A DNA stretch of 64,000 nucleotides, from NCBI GenBank assembly GCA_036924085.1, contig JAVGWX010000019.1, positions 6,031,641-6,095,640 of the forward strand. Direction: 5' to 3'. This stretch comes from Ariolimax columbianus (taxonomy: Eukaryota; Mollusca; Gastropoda; Stylommatophora; Arionidae). This document shows positions 30,126 through 40,355 of the stretch, piece after piece. The notes below the pieces were generated by a model. The model worked only from the letters and a program-made list of their open reading frames with translations. It was not told the DNA's origin and did not search any database. How positions within the stretch are numbered: the first letter of the stretch is position 1; each line of letters opens with the position of its first letter. A program made the translations under genes and the position numbers.

Positions 30126-32194
30126 TTTGCACCAAATAAAAACAATGAAAAGAAGACTCCAGCTCTTCGATGTTCAAGCTGTAACGTGTGTACTATGTGT
30201 ACATGCATCCCCCGTGATCTTCAGGAGGTCAAGGATGCTAGGATGAAAGTCATCATTGATATGGAGCTTTCTCCATTGAATGAGAAAATGGCTGCCTACA
30301 GAAAACCAGACATAGCTGTTGAGGAGAAAAACTACTCTATCCTATAGAAGGTTCGTGAACCTAAATAGTCTCTACAGCATGCAGTTGACTTTGTTATTAG
30401 AAACACCATAATGGCCTCAGAAGATTCATCTTCGTAGATCTATGAGAAAGGTTACTCACAGTTCGCATCATAACCGCAACATGAACTGTTAATATCCTTA
30501 GCGTCTATGCTCACACTCTGACATATAAAGAGGGAGTGAAGGATCAATTATATGGACAGCTGTAGAAAATGATGAAGAACAGCGCCATGAAAGTAGCACT
30601 TTTCCTTCTCAAAGAATGTACTGCTAGAATAGGTTGGGAGCAAATAGTGTGAACCACCAGCCTCGGGCATCATGATATTGGCAGCATCCATGACAACGTT
30701 CAGAGCATCCTGGAGTTGTGCATCTAAAACAAAATGTGTATATATTACAAATACTTTTTGTCAAAGGCAAGCAGCAACAGAAAGTAACCTAGAAACACCA
30801 TAGGTCACATCGATTTATTGTCATCAGACGTTCAGCTTTAAACATGGTCATCAGTACTAGAAGTTATCACGGTGCAGACTGTGACTCCGACTATGCTCTT
30901 GTATGTAGCAGGTTACGCGAGCAGCTTCGGAAATTATACCGCTCCAAACAAAGGGGGCATCCCAATAACAAAATTGCGCTAATGGTGGTTCCTTCCAAGG
31001 CATATAGGTTTGTGTCCGACCTGAATCGTGCTCTTCTAAAGGGATCAGAGTTTGACGCCACAACTAAGTGGAACGTTATGAAAAGGTAATTTAACATACA
31101 GCATTAGCTACGTTTAGCATGACGGAACGGGCTAATCAGGACTGGTTCAAAGCACATCTCGCAAGAATGGAACAAGTAATTGAGGCCAACGATGAGACTT
31201 TCATTGATTTTGAAAAATTCCCAAACGAAATAACACTTCATGACCTCAAGAGATCTTGAATTGTTAACCAACGAACCACTAGACAATGCAGCCAGGAGTA
31301 CTGAAAAAAACTATGTGAAGAAATGCAGATATATGCAGAGAAAGGACATATTCATGGCATGCGCATTGGTCTTACTGCAAGAGGTGCTGCCCTCCTGACA
31401 TTTCTGACAGATGTGAGAATCATGAACAGTGACCAGCAGTTGACCAGATAGATGGATCACTACTCTGAGCTCTACTCACGAGAAACGGTGGTTACTGACG
31501 AGTTTTGATCAGGCCTGCCTATTATAAAGGATCGTTACATATTGCCTGCTTTGGTGGAGTTTGTGAAGGTTACCTCTCATACGGCAGATTACCTGTGTGT
31601 GATGGAATCCCTAATCGAAGCCATCAAATATATAGATTCAGTGCTACCTCAGATGTATGACCTCCTATGACTCTGCTGTGAGAAAGGTGCAGTCCCCCAA
31701 GATGTTCGTGACTCCATAATGTTGACTATTTACAAAAACAAAGGTTAGCGAGAGAACTGCAATGGTTAAAGAGGGATCTCGCTCCTGAGCGTTGTAGGTA
31801 AAGTTAACGACTGCGTGCGAAGACCAGGTTAAGGACATTACTCATTAGAGAGATGATATTTGCGTGTGATGTGATTCTAGTGATAAATCCAGCGGATGCC
31901 CTACAGAGACTAGGAGTCAGATTCGCCGATGAGTGCAAGCAGTTTGGGCTCACGATTAGCCTGGAAAAGACAAAGGTCTGCGCAAATAGTATTACGAGTC
32001 ACCCCTCCATAGAGATTGATGACGTAACTCTGGAGGACGTCATCAGTTTCACTTTGCGGGAGACTGCCATCAGCAACTCTCTCTCGCTCATAAAGGAGAT
32101 ATACAGTAGGCTAGGTAAGGGCAAATATCGTCATGGTCCGCCTGACAAGAGAGCACTGGGCTATCTCAATACACGAAGGTGTGGGTCTATCAAT
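30126..32194 (+). mobile_element. RTE-like LINE, endonuclease and RT remains
   Basis: The order is conserved although every domain is broken: CQLFDVQ-like start (about 30160), FVIRNTIMAS (about 30395-30425), ARIGWEQIV...LGHHDIG (30620-30680), STRSYHGADCDSDYALVCS (endonuclease end, 30855-30915), AHLARMEQVIEAND (31150-31195), and RT parts VPQDVRDSIMLTIYKNKG and LLSVVGKVND (31690-31815). An internal deletion near 31815-31850 joins this to the next entry. The element stops abruptly at rRNA-derived sequence at 32195. Confidence 0.75.
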
Positions 32195-32200
32195 CACTGA
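31853..32200 (+). pseudogene. RT palm end of the RTE-like LINE
   Basis: Open for 115 codons. FACDVILVINPADALQRLGV is the decayed catalytic FADD region (FACD, second Asp of the pair kept, first lost). RFADECKQFGLTISLEKTKV is the conserved helix and strand after it, and EDVISFTLRETAISNS corresponds to the usual D.F.YLG..IS. block. The last residues run into rRNA-like DNA. Confidence 0.75.
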
Positions 32201-32325
32201 AGGAATCAGCATGGATGCCTCCCTGCCCTGAAAGGGTTGGGAAACCCGTTGAATCTCCTTCGTGCTAGGGATTGGGGCTTGTAATTCTTCTCCATGAACG
32301 AGGAATTCCCATTAAAGCGTTAGTC
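32195..32325 (+). pseudogene. 18S rRNA fragment, 3' domain
   Basis: actgaaggaatcagc, cctgccctgaaagggttggg, cttcgtgctagggattgggg and catgaacgaggaattccc are diagnostic of the late part of metazoan 18S rRNA (about position 1550-1700). There are several substitutions and the fragment is cut at both ends, so it is a pseudogene. Confidence 0.88.
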
Positions 32326-32422
32326 ATATACTTAAAGGAATTGACGGAAGGACACCACCATGAGTGGAGTTTGCGGCTCAATTTGACTCAACACGCCAAT
32401 GATTGACAGACCGATTTTTTTT
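32325..32422 (+). pseudogene. 18S rRNA fragment, start of 3' major domain
   Basis: cttaaaggaattgacggaag, caccaccatgagtggag, tgcggctcaatttgactcaa then gattgacagaccgat. These belong about 400-500 bp upstream of the preceding fragment in a real 18S gene, so the two pieces are in reversed order. About 30 bp are missing after actcaacacg. Confidence 0.88.
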
Positions 32423-32429
32423 TCGTTGT

Positions 32430-32886
32430 GTCCAATAGGGATCGTCTGCTGGAATTAGAACATCGCAAGACAGGGCAGTTTTACCCTACTGATGACAGGT
32501 CGTTACTACGGTAATCCTTTTCAATCCGAGAGGATTTGCAGGTTTCATAAATTTGGTACACGTGCTTCGCTGAGAGCCAATGGTGCGAGGCTACCACCTG
32601 AGACAGAATCCCGCGCGGATATGCGACAATATTCTTAGCACCACTGCGACGGGAGGGACCGAAATGGTTGGGACCTGGGGCTCGCGTCTCAGCCCGACCT
32701 GGAAGAGGTATCTGCCGTCCCGCCGATGAAAGCGGGCGGGGAGCTGTCCAATATTCACCTCATGCGGGGTGCAGGTGTGAAATCACTTGTAGACGACTTA
32801 ATTCTCGATCGGGGTGTCGTAAGCAGTAGAGCAGCCACATCACTGCGACATGTTCAGACTCAGTCCTCGATCATGAGAATTGTTCG
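32430..32886 (+). pseudogene. 28S rRNA 3' end fragment
   Basis: caatagggatcgtc, agttttaccctactgatgac, acacgtgcttcgctgagagc, caatggtgcgaggctacc, cagaatcccgcgcgg, then gtagacgacttaattctcga, gtcgtaagcagtagagcagc and cactgcgac. Together they cover the last several hundred bases of 28S to about its 3' terminus. The stretch tgggattatgactgaacgcc expected after the ctaccatctg site is deleted. There are many point changes, so it is not a working gene. Confidence 0.85.
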
Positions 32887-33373
32887 CACACCAGGAGAAC
32901 AACATCTCCGTGCCATGACCAGGTTTGTTTCCTGGCAAAACGCACTCTCGCTTCGTTCTTTACTTATGTCTCATATCAGTCATCCCAATAGACGCAGACG
33001 AGATACAGGCCAGCGGACATTGCACATCTGCGCCTATGTGAGAACCTCCCAGGTGGCGGGGAATGCTAGGCGTATTATCACTGCAGAGGAGCCGTAACTA
33101 CTAAAGGGGAGCAAGGAGATACCCCATCTCACATGTATATGCTACGTTTCTGGCAGGACGTGACGATCATGGGACACAGACGCACTGGACTGCTTTTCTT
33201 CTGAGACACTTGAAAAACTAGTACATAGGTCCATCATCTCACTATCATCTTCACCCTTTCGACACGAGTGGGAAAGACCCCGATAGTCCTGCAAGACAAC
33301 TTTCCTAAGAGATACAACTCTGACCTCAAACAACTGCTGCTTTGCAGATGGTTCTGGGGACAGTCAAAGGCTA
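32887..33373 (+). other. Unassigned sequence between rRNA mosaic and RH-LINE E
   Basis: Could be rDNA spacer or the 5' UTR/ORF1 region of RH-LINE. No second copy is available in the window. No protein similarity recognised. Confidence 0.35.
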
Positions 33374-33790
33374 ATGAGGGCATCCTTACAGAAACGCCTG
33401 TTGAAATCGGATGAACTGGGCCACAGGCTTAACGAAACATTGCAACGTAAATCGCTGTATGATGACGTCACAAGTAAAAAAAAGGAAAGTATGGTGCTCA
33501 TCCTGTGGAGTCCCGCCAAGCAGCGAGAGTGCCGGGCCTCACGCCTCGAAGAGGCAAACCTGATGCTACTGTTGGTCACCCACCCATGTGTTTGTGGAGT
33601 CAAGGCACAAGGAGATGGGGCAAGAACTATTGACCAAAAACTCAAAACACTTAAAATACTGCAGTGGAACGCGGAGGGAGTCCTTAACAAAAAGGATTCC
33701 CTGACAAATCGCCTGTACGAAAGTATAATAGACGTGGCATGCATCCAAGAAACGAATATCAACAGAAACCACAGATCCTCAATCAGATGA
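33374..33790 (+). pseudogene. RH-LINE endonuclease, N-terminal part (copy E)
   Basis: The frame covers an upstream Arg/Lys-rich stretch of unknown role and then LKILQWNAEGVLNKKDSL and IDVACIQETNINR, the first strands and the catalytic QE(T) motif of the exonuclease/endonuclease/phosphatase fold. A stop at 33788-33790 ends it; the domain resumes at 33836 with VVVGDF-type sequence (SSCIVVGDFNSHSE near 34008-34050). Confidence 0.8.
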
Positions 33791-34639
33791 TACCAGACCT
33801 TCCGTCTTGATAGAGAAGGTAACAAAGGAGGGGTTATGATACTGACACGTAAGTGCATACCAAGTAGCGCAGTATCTATAAATCACACCAGACAAGCAGA
33901 AATTGCAGGAGTCGACATAATAACAAAGGAAACGAAAACCCGTATATTCAACCTGCATGGCCCACCAAACAAAGACCTGTATCTCTCGAGTATTGAAATC
34001 AAGGACTCCAGCTGCATAGTGGTTGGAGACTTCAACAGTCACTCAGAGAGATGAAGACATTCAGATACAGACAGCAGAGGGGATGATGTTGAAGACTGAT
34101 AGATTGACACCAATCTCTATCGTATCAATAGGCCGGACGACAGCCCTATCTTCTATTCTAGAACATGGCATACCACCTCCACTCCAGACGTGGCCTTCTC
34201 CACGAGTGATATTCACCACACAATAGATCGTCAGTTGCTCGACCAATTGGCAGGTACCGACCTTTGGCCAATTAGGCTAGAAATTAAAATGGAAGTAGGC
34301 CCCCAGGAAATAAAACTGCTGCCACGTTGGAAATATAGATGAGCCGACTGGGACAGATTTGCAATGCTGATAGATGGACTGTATGTAACTATGAACACAC
34401 GAAATAACAATATGAAACCTATGGTGGAAAGCTCAAGCAAAGTAATACTGCAAGCAGCCACCGAAACCATCCCAAGAGGGGCAAGTAAAAACTACAAGCA
34501 ATATTTGATTGATGAACTGCAGACAGCGGAGGATGAAGTCTCAAATGCTAGGAACATGTCAGAGAGAGAGAGAGCAATCTATGGAAGCAAATATCGCCCT
34601 CAAGGCCATCACTGCGAAATACAAAAGAACACTAAATAC

Positions 34640-35160
34640 AGGCATATCAGTCTACTGAGCTGTGTAGGTAAACTGTTGGAGCGTATGATAAACACGAGAC
34701 TGATGTGATTTTAATTCGACAGCAAACATGATTTAGACAACACAGATCCACTGAGGACCAGATCACTCTCATAGCACATGAAATAGAAGATGCTTACCGA
34801 GAGAAAAAGCTTACAGTAGCGGTTTGGGTGGATCTAGAGAAGGCATTTGACAAGGTGTGGATAGATGGACTTAAAGTCCAGCTACGAAGAAGTGAAGTAT
34901 CTGACAAATGTACAGATGGATCAGCCACTACCTCGAAAACAGAACAGCCAGAGTTCAAGTACAAGGGCAGATGAACAAAAAGGTGACACTGGAGCAAGGA
35001 GTACCCCAAGGGTGAGTACTGTCACCCACACTTTTCCTGGTGTATATAAGCAACATCACAGAGAATATGCTAAGAAGAGTCCATAGCGCCATGTTTGCAG
35101 ACGATCTGGCTATGTGGACCTCTGAAAAAAAATTCACAGTAGCAAACAATCGGATCAAAA
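34640..35160 (+). pseudogene. RH-LINE RT remnant (copy E)
   Basis: Frames show YRHISLLSCVGKLLERMINT, HRSTEDQITLIAHEIEDAY, AVWVDLEKAFDKVWIDGL, LEQGVPQG and MFADDLAMWTSEKK. Compared with copy D, the first part of RT is deleted and several stops are present. Confidence 0.8.
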
Positions 35161-35804
35161 TAAATTAGGATACAACAACTTGTACGATATTATCGCTTTC
35201 AAATAAACCACAGATCACCAAAATAAGTCTTAACGGCAAATATCTGCGGCCAAACGACAACCCAAACTACTTCGGAGTCCCATTTGATCGGCGCAAGTCA
35301 TGGAAAAGTCAGATCGAGAGAAACCGAATGAAAGACAGACAAAGAATTGCCTTCGTGAAGAAACTTGCTGGCACAAGCTGGGTAGTAGAGGAAAGAATAC
35401 TAAGGAAACTGTACACTGGAAGAGTGAGACCAGTTCTAGAGTATGGCATGGACAACAGAAGCAAAGGCGAACGTTGATACAATTAGCTAACTTCAAAACC
35501 AAGATATGCGAGTTATAACAGGAAGCATGAAGTCAACGCCAAATGTAGAACTTGAAACAATTACAAATCTGCAATACATGACCGACAGAAGAGACTACAG
35601 AGCCTAGAAGCAAGCAGAGATACTCAGAAGACTGACAAACCATCCAATGCATCAGAGACTAAATATATTTGGAAATGGGAAATTAAAGCGGAGAAACTTT
35701 GCAGAAAAAGCCAAAGCAAATATTAGCGAAGACCCTATGAACACCGTAACAACACCAAAGCCCATCCCTACTGTTCGTAAACCCACATGGAAGCAGCATA
35801 TTCA

Positions 35805-36018
35805 TTTATTTTTTATTTTTTTTTGCGTTCGCCTTATTTATTTATTCCCCAAGGCGGGTGTGCGTTGCACTGTGGTTTTTTGTTTTGCGCCTGTCGGTCC
35901 AGTGCATCCGACTTCAGCATGCATTTTATGTAAAGGTCTGCTTCTCCCTGCATTTTCTAAGGGTTTGCTTCCCCGGGGTAACGGCCGGTGCTGTGATGGA
36001 GAACGAACCCAACACCTA
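35805..36018 (-). mobile_element. Unclassified insert in RH-LINE copy E, possible SINE
   Basis: Foreign segment replacing about 35 bp of the family linker. It starts with a T-rich run (35806-35826) that would be an A-rich 3' tail on the minus strand. The opposite end reads gttgggttcgttctcc on the minus strand, weakly like a tRNA-type B box. No clear A box and no clean target duplication, so the SINE idea is tentative. Confidence 0.35.
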
Positions 36019-36026
36019 CTGGCTGG

Positions 36027-36875
36027 TATTGGAAACAAAAACTGCCAATCTGAAAAAAAAAGAAGAGATACTACTCTGAGTTACATTACGGAAAACTACC
36101 CAAGCATGGACTGGACCCATGCATACACCGACGGTTCCGTAACAAATACAACACAGTACGCAGGAGCAGGAGAATTCCTGAGCCTAATGGCAGAAAAATA
36201 ACACTTTCATTCGCTACTGGAAAATACACAAGCAATTTCAGAGCGGAAGCAGAGGCACTGAGGGCGGCAGTGGAAGAAATGGTGACAGGTAAAAGGAATG
36301 AAAGCCACATAGTCCTGCATACAGATGCTCTGGACGTAGTCACAGCACGAAAAAGCCAGAAAAATTCTGAACTTAATGATTTAAGAGCAGAACTCTGTCA
36401 ACTATGGGTAGTGGTGCAGTGGGTTCCATCTCACTGCAACATCCAAGGCAACGAGAAGCCCGACAGACTGGCAAAAGAAGGTGCAAAACTACCACAACCA
36501 GATACTAGTATGACATACGAAGAGTCAAAACGGCTTATTAGAGCTAGATTCATGACCAAATGGGAAACCGAACATACTGTCTACACCAAAAAAGATGCCT
36601 ATTAGCAGTTGAACAGAAAAGAGCAAATCGTGGTCTTCAGACCTCGCACTGGCCACAATAGACTGAGGTACCACCTATTCAACAAATTGAAGATAGGTGG
36701 CACCGACGAATGCCCGTGTGGTACCGGGAAAATGACCGCTGAGCATTTGCTGCAAAACTGCCCGACATACGAGGACCAGAGAGAGCAGATGTGGCCATCA
36801 CCAGTGGCAACACTAGACAAGCTCTATGGCAGTGTCGACAGCCTTATGATGACGGCTGCTTTTTCGAAAAAATAA
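36027..36875 (+). pseudogene. RNase H and CCHC tail of RH-LINE copy E
   Basis: Reads HAYTDGSVTNTTQ, LHTDALDVVTARKS, VVVQWVPSHCNIQGNEKPDR (Glu-Ala changed to Lys-Pro before the final Asp), a stop at 36603, then EQIVVFRPRTGHNRLRYHL and CPCGTGKMTAEHLLQNC. There are frame changes near 36200 and a stop, and the copy lacks the APK segment after LCQL. Confidence 0.8.
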
Positions 36876-36884
36876 CTCTCTCCC

Positions 36885-36974
36885 TTTGACATTCCAATAG
36901 CATATGTCTCATCCTTTGCCATGCCAGTGTCATCGGTCTCACCCTTTGCCATCCCACTGATGTCAAGTCTATGT
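36885..36974. repeat. 30-bp tandem repeat, 3 copies
   Basis: tttgac/tttgcc starts at 36885, 36915 and 36945. On the minus strand the units read GMAKGETDDT, GMAKDETYAI and GMSKGES in one open frame of about 100 codons (36824-37135). No family recognised. RH-LINE copy E ends 12 bp before it. Confidence 0.7.
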
Positions 36975-37700
36975 CCAGTAGTATTGCCAAGATTTCCCAT
37001 ATCCTTCACACAAGTGTTGGAGGTTATTGTTCCAGTAATGTTGTGTCGACCCCTTCGAGTCGGGCAGCTTTTTGTCTGCCGTACTTGACCACTTTCGTAA
37101 GGCAGAGATGGTTTGGGTTTAGGTGTAACCTTCACACGGATGAATAGAAGAAGAAAGCAATGACTGAGACAAGAAACTCATTTAGACCATGAAGTAGACA
37201 AACATTAGTGTGGACCATAGCGCTTAGCACTAGCCGGTGGGTTCTGCGTCTACACCTATAGGGTTCCATCTACTTATAATCTCTTTGTCTAGTACCTCTC
37301 TCCGGACCTGTCTGGCTTGAATGACCCTGCCAGTGGTAAAACTCACGCCGTCAGATAGCACCTGAGGTCATTGGAGCACACCAGCTATCCAACCACGTTA
37401 ATGTCGGTCTAGATGGGGAGAGAATATGTCAATAAATAGGTACATATTGTTCTATGTAACATTGAGCAATTCTTTTTTCACTTCTTTCATAAATCATCAT
37501 AGAGTTTGCCATATGTGTTTCCATTGTACAGACCTTAGACGTTTCTTCTGTTTGTTTGGCATTTGAAGTTCGCAATTAAAATTGTTCTTATTAAACACCT
37601 CTTACTTTTGGAGAATTATTTTTTTGTGATGGGAAATGCAAAAATGTGGTTTAAATACAGAATTACAAATTACATTATTGTGCTTTCTTTCTTTATTTAG
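36975..37700. other. End of intron 1 of candidate gene; no other feature
   Basis: Unique sequence. It ends in a pyrimidine-rich tract and acceptor (gctttctttctttatttag) before the exon at 37701. Confidence 0.45.
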
Positions 37701-37888
37701 GGATTGGCAGTCAGAAAGTAGTTATAACGCTCCCACAATACACCTGTTTAGATGGATTACGGAGTGGCATAGATAGATATTGTATCACTGGAATCTATGG
37801 GCCAAATTTCTTTGATTTTTTGAAAACAGGGTGGATACATGTAGTTACACTTCAAGTGCTCAAAAAGTCATCCGTAGAATGGGAATAT
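37701..37888 (+). CDS. Candidate host gene, extracellular exon 2
   Basis: 188 bp with a strong acceptor (tttctttctttatttag/GG) and donor (GAATAT/gtgagc). Entered in phase 1 from the signal-peptide exon, it reads a Gly and then 62 codons without a stop, ending in phase 0. It begins GIGSQKVVITLPQYTC and continues with a second Cys (RYCITG), TGWIHVVTLQVLKK and SSVEWEY. Two Cys and two Trp in a beta-rich sequence suit an extracellular beta-sandwich domain such as a divergent Ig fold, but no family was recognised with certainty. It joins in frame to the exon at 52416. Expression is not known. Confidence 0.55.
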
Positions 37889-38026
37889 GTGAGCATTTTT
37901 TTATTCATGCATTAACATTTGTGTTTGATCATTATGTAAATGCAATGCTCATATGTTATGCAATTTTGTATTACTCTTCAGTGTATTTTGTACAGGTTTG
38001 TGTTAACGTAAAAATTCATTAACAAA

Positions 38027-38140
38027 TTATAAATCAGCAAGCGGTAACCATTCATCTTGCTTTGACAATACGTCAGGTTCTTCATTTCTATGAATGTTGC
38101 AGTAAGAAGGAATACACTGTACCACAACTTGTTGATAGAA
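38027..38140 (-). mobile_element. Old RH-LINE RNase H scrap
   Basis: The minus strand reads VVVQCIPSYCNIHRNEEPDV then LSKQDEWLPLADL, a decayed form of the RNase H WVPSHCNIQGNEEADRLAKE block (Trp to Cys, catalytic His to Tyr). It lies in intron 2 of the candidate gene. Confidence 0.7.
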
Positions 38141-38439
38141 TCGGAATAATTCCTCCACCTTCATTTTATGTTGCATCTGTTGGTGAATCATGCATAAAGG
38201 TGATCCAGATATTGTTTTAGAAGTTTGTTGATATATTAAGTAGATTTTAGCTATTTTTTTATATTTTTCAGATTGTCTATTCTTTATGATTCTCATTAGT
38301 TTGTTCTTAAATTAGTTTATTTTGTAAAAATTGTAATTAGTAACTCTAGTCCATTATACTATGTAATAATCTGGAACTTTTCTCACATGTCTAGTGCATA
38401 CGGAATGTAGTATGTTGTTACCTGCGCCCTTAATATTTG

Positions 38440-39104
38440 TGGACTTTTGGTGTCTCTCTGGATACTTATTCACTTGTATCACCTTTGGGTGCAAGGGCAA
38501 CCAACAACCAACCTTCTAAATGCAGACCGATTCTGGCCTATTTTCTTCAGTTGTTTTCAGCTTGTCAATGTTTTTCTTGTATCAGCTAATAGGTCAATTC
38601 TCCGTGCATTCTTTGGTCCTTTTCGTTTCCTTTCCATGGGGATCAAATAACAGAGTTTGACCGTCAATAAGGGCTCAGAGTTGTCAGTGTGCGGCCTATC
38701 CAGATATACATTCTTCCACACACTTCCTGTCCCTTTTCTGATGCCTCCGACAAGCGTTAGTCCATAACCATCTTCAACTATTACAGATCCAGAATATATC
38801 CAATGAATGTATTGTTAAAACCCTGTAATTGCCCAATATCTAGTTTGCCATTTGCCATGACACCATTACACACACAAAAGTCGACCTCACATTTAAGTGG
38901 ACAATCTCCAGCCCAGCGTGTATTTAGATCATTCCAGAGTTCCGCACAGTTCGCAACATAGCAGTCTCCAATCGATCCCCCTACATCCAAATCAACACCA
39001 ACTTCCGTATCCATCAGACCACCCAAACATGGGCCACTCTTTCCTCTGCCAATCACACTTCTCCCAATTGGAAACAGACTAAACTTGTTTGCCCCAACCT
39101 TCAA
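38440..39104 (-). pseudogene. Unidentified degenerate coding region
   Basis: The minus strand has an open frame at 38781-39104 (107 codons; contains DCYVANCAELWNDLNTRWAG and KCEVDFCVCNGVMANGKLD). Beyond its stop, a protein-like stretch follows in another frame (GGIRKGTGSVWKNVYLDRP, EPLLTVKLCYLIPMERKRKG, 38560-38770). Cys spacing and the Arg/Lys-rich part look like real, now broken protein coding, perhaps part of a mobile element. I do not recognise the family. The 43-bp minisatellite abuts it. Confidence 0.45.
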
Positions 39105-39478
39105 ACCTACTTACTGGGAGATTATGTCTTCTGCCCCCAACCTTCAAACCTACTTACTGGGAGATTATGTCTTCTGCCCCCAACCTTCAAACCTACTTAC
39201 TGGGAGATTATGTCTTCTGCCCCCAACCTTCAAACCTACTTACTGGGAGATTATGTCTTCTGCCCCCAACCTTCAAACCTACTTACTGGGAGATTATGTC
39301 TTCTGCCCCCAACCTTCAAACCTACTTACTGGGAGATTATGTCTTCTGCCCCCAACCTTCAAACCTACTTACTGGGAGATTATGTCTTCTGCCCCCAACC
39401 TTCAAACCTACTTACTGGGAGATTATGTCTTCTGCCCCCAACCATCAAACCTACTTACTGGGAGATTATGTCTTCTGC
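39092..39478. repeat. 43-bp minisatellite, 9 near-identical copies
   Basis: The unit cccaaccttcaaacctactt then actgggagattatgtcttctgcc recurs with an exact 43-bp period. Copies are almost identical (one visible substitution, ccatcaaacc, in the last), so expansion or homogenisation is recent. The unit has no stop in any plus-strand frame and its length is not divisible by 3, so three long overlapping open frames appear; they are a by-product of the repeat. Confidence 0.95.
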
Positions 39479-39906
39479 CTATGTGTTCTTCTACATTTGT
39501 AATTGACGCGATATAGCAGGCGCATGCCTTCTGCAAAGTTCTAGTCTTCTAGGTGTATTAATCAGGCCCACTTGACTCCACATCTCTCATAGACCACCGT
39601 TTCCTTCGCAATGTAATCAATTACTAGCATGAAAGAAAAATGTGACACCAGACATCCTGGATAAACCCTATACGTAATGCTAAATGAGTCCATGAGCAGC
39701 CCATGGAACACAACCATACACCTACTGTATCCCTACACAAGCTGAAAAATGCTTTTTCATGACCAGCTTAGCTGATATACACACTTTAATTTTATTCCAA
39801 TGACTGCTCTACAATTATGTACACTTATGATATATGGTTTGCTAATGTTCTGTCCTGCATATCTCTCAATTTGGGTAACACAGCTGTTACTTAGTCTTTC
39901 AAGTCT

Positions 39907-39935
39907 AACACACACACTCTCTCTCTCTCTCTCTC
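39907..39935. repeat. (CT)n microsatellite
   Basis: acacacactctctctctctctctctc tract. Confidence 0.85.
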
Positions 39936-40120
39936 TAACACTCCAGCTGGTGCAGACAAGAGCATTGTTCCACTTACTTGGAATCATGGTATTCAAGCAT
40001 GCATATTAATTATATTGAAAGGTAGCCAGAGGATTCGGCTATCCGTAGTGTTTTAAACTTTCTGCGGTTTACTAGCTTCGGCGAAGGTACATATAATTTG
40101 CATATCATTTCAACTATGCT

Positions 40121-40355
40121 TTTTTTAAATTTTTATTTTAGCATTGCCAGTTAGCCTACTCTTTTCGATTTCTAACTGCCATGGGATTGTTAGTATTCTC
40201 GACACTGACACGGGAGTCCGAGCTCATTACCCAGAGATCAATGTGAAGTTTACCAGAAAACCACATGAAAAAATCCCGGTCTCCATTGTGATTCGAACCT
40301 GCGACCAGCGACACCTGATGCCGACACCTTACCACAAAACCACCGAGCACTCTCT
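40121..40355 (-). mobile_element. tRNA-derived SINE
   Basis: Minus strand. The head (40355 to about 40283) is tRNA-like, with A-box-like tggttttgtggtaaggtg and a perfect B-box core ggttcgaatca. A non-tRNA body of about 140 bp follows, then an A-rich tail (plus-strand T-run at 40121-40140). The anticodon arm is not well formed, so it is not a working tRNA gene. It lies in intron 2 of the candidate gene. Confidence 0.6.

Larger units (their letters stand above)
33374..36873 (+). mobile_element. RH-LINE copy E, most 5'-complete copy, internally deleted
   Basis: The only copy reaching the start of the endonuclease. The order is endonuclease (about 33640-34260), linker, then a deletion near 34630 that joins NIALKAITAKYKR-like codons directly to YRHISLLSCVGKL of the RT (about 500 bp lost relative to copy D). 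The RT remainder follows (to about 35160), then the linker (35220-35800), a foreign insert (35805-36018), and RNase H with knuckle (36027-36860). The 3' end is lost: homology stops at 36873 and there is no GAA tail. No target duplication found. Confidence 0.85.

Noticed and set aside
32726..33097. 123-codon plus-strand open frame
   Set aside because: Its first half overlaps the 28S rRNA-derived end sequence (gtagacgacttaattctcga and following); the frame is a by-product of rRNA composition.
39092..39478. CRISPR-like direct repeats
   Set aside because: There are no unique spacers; units abut directly, and the DNA is eukaryotic. It is a minisatellite.
39085..39516. Three long overlapping plus-strand frames of 143, 137 and 98 codons
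   Set aside because: Produced by a stop-free 43-bp unit read in rotating frames; no start context, splice sites or family similarity.
40283..40353. Functional tRNA gene on the minus strand
   Set aside because: Good B box but imperfect A box and no convincing anticodon arm; the element continues into a non-tRNA body with an A-rich tail, so it is a SINE.
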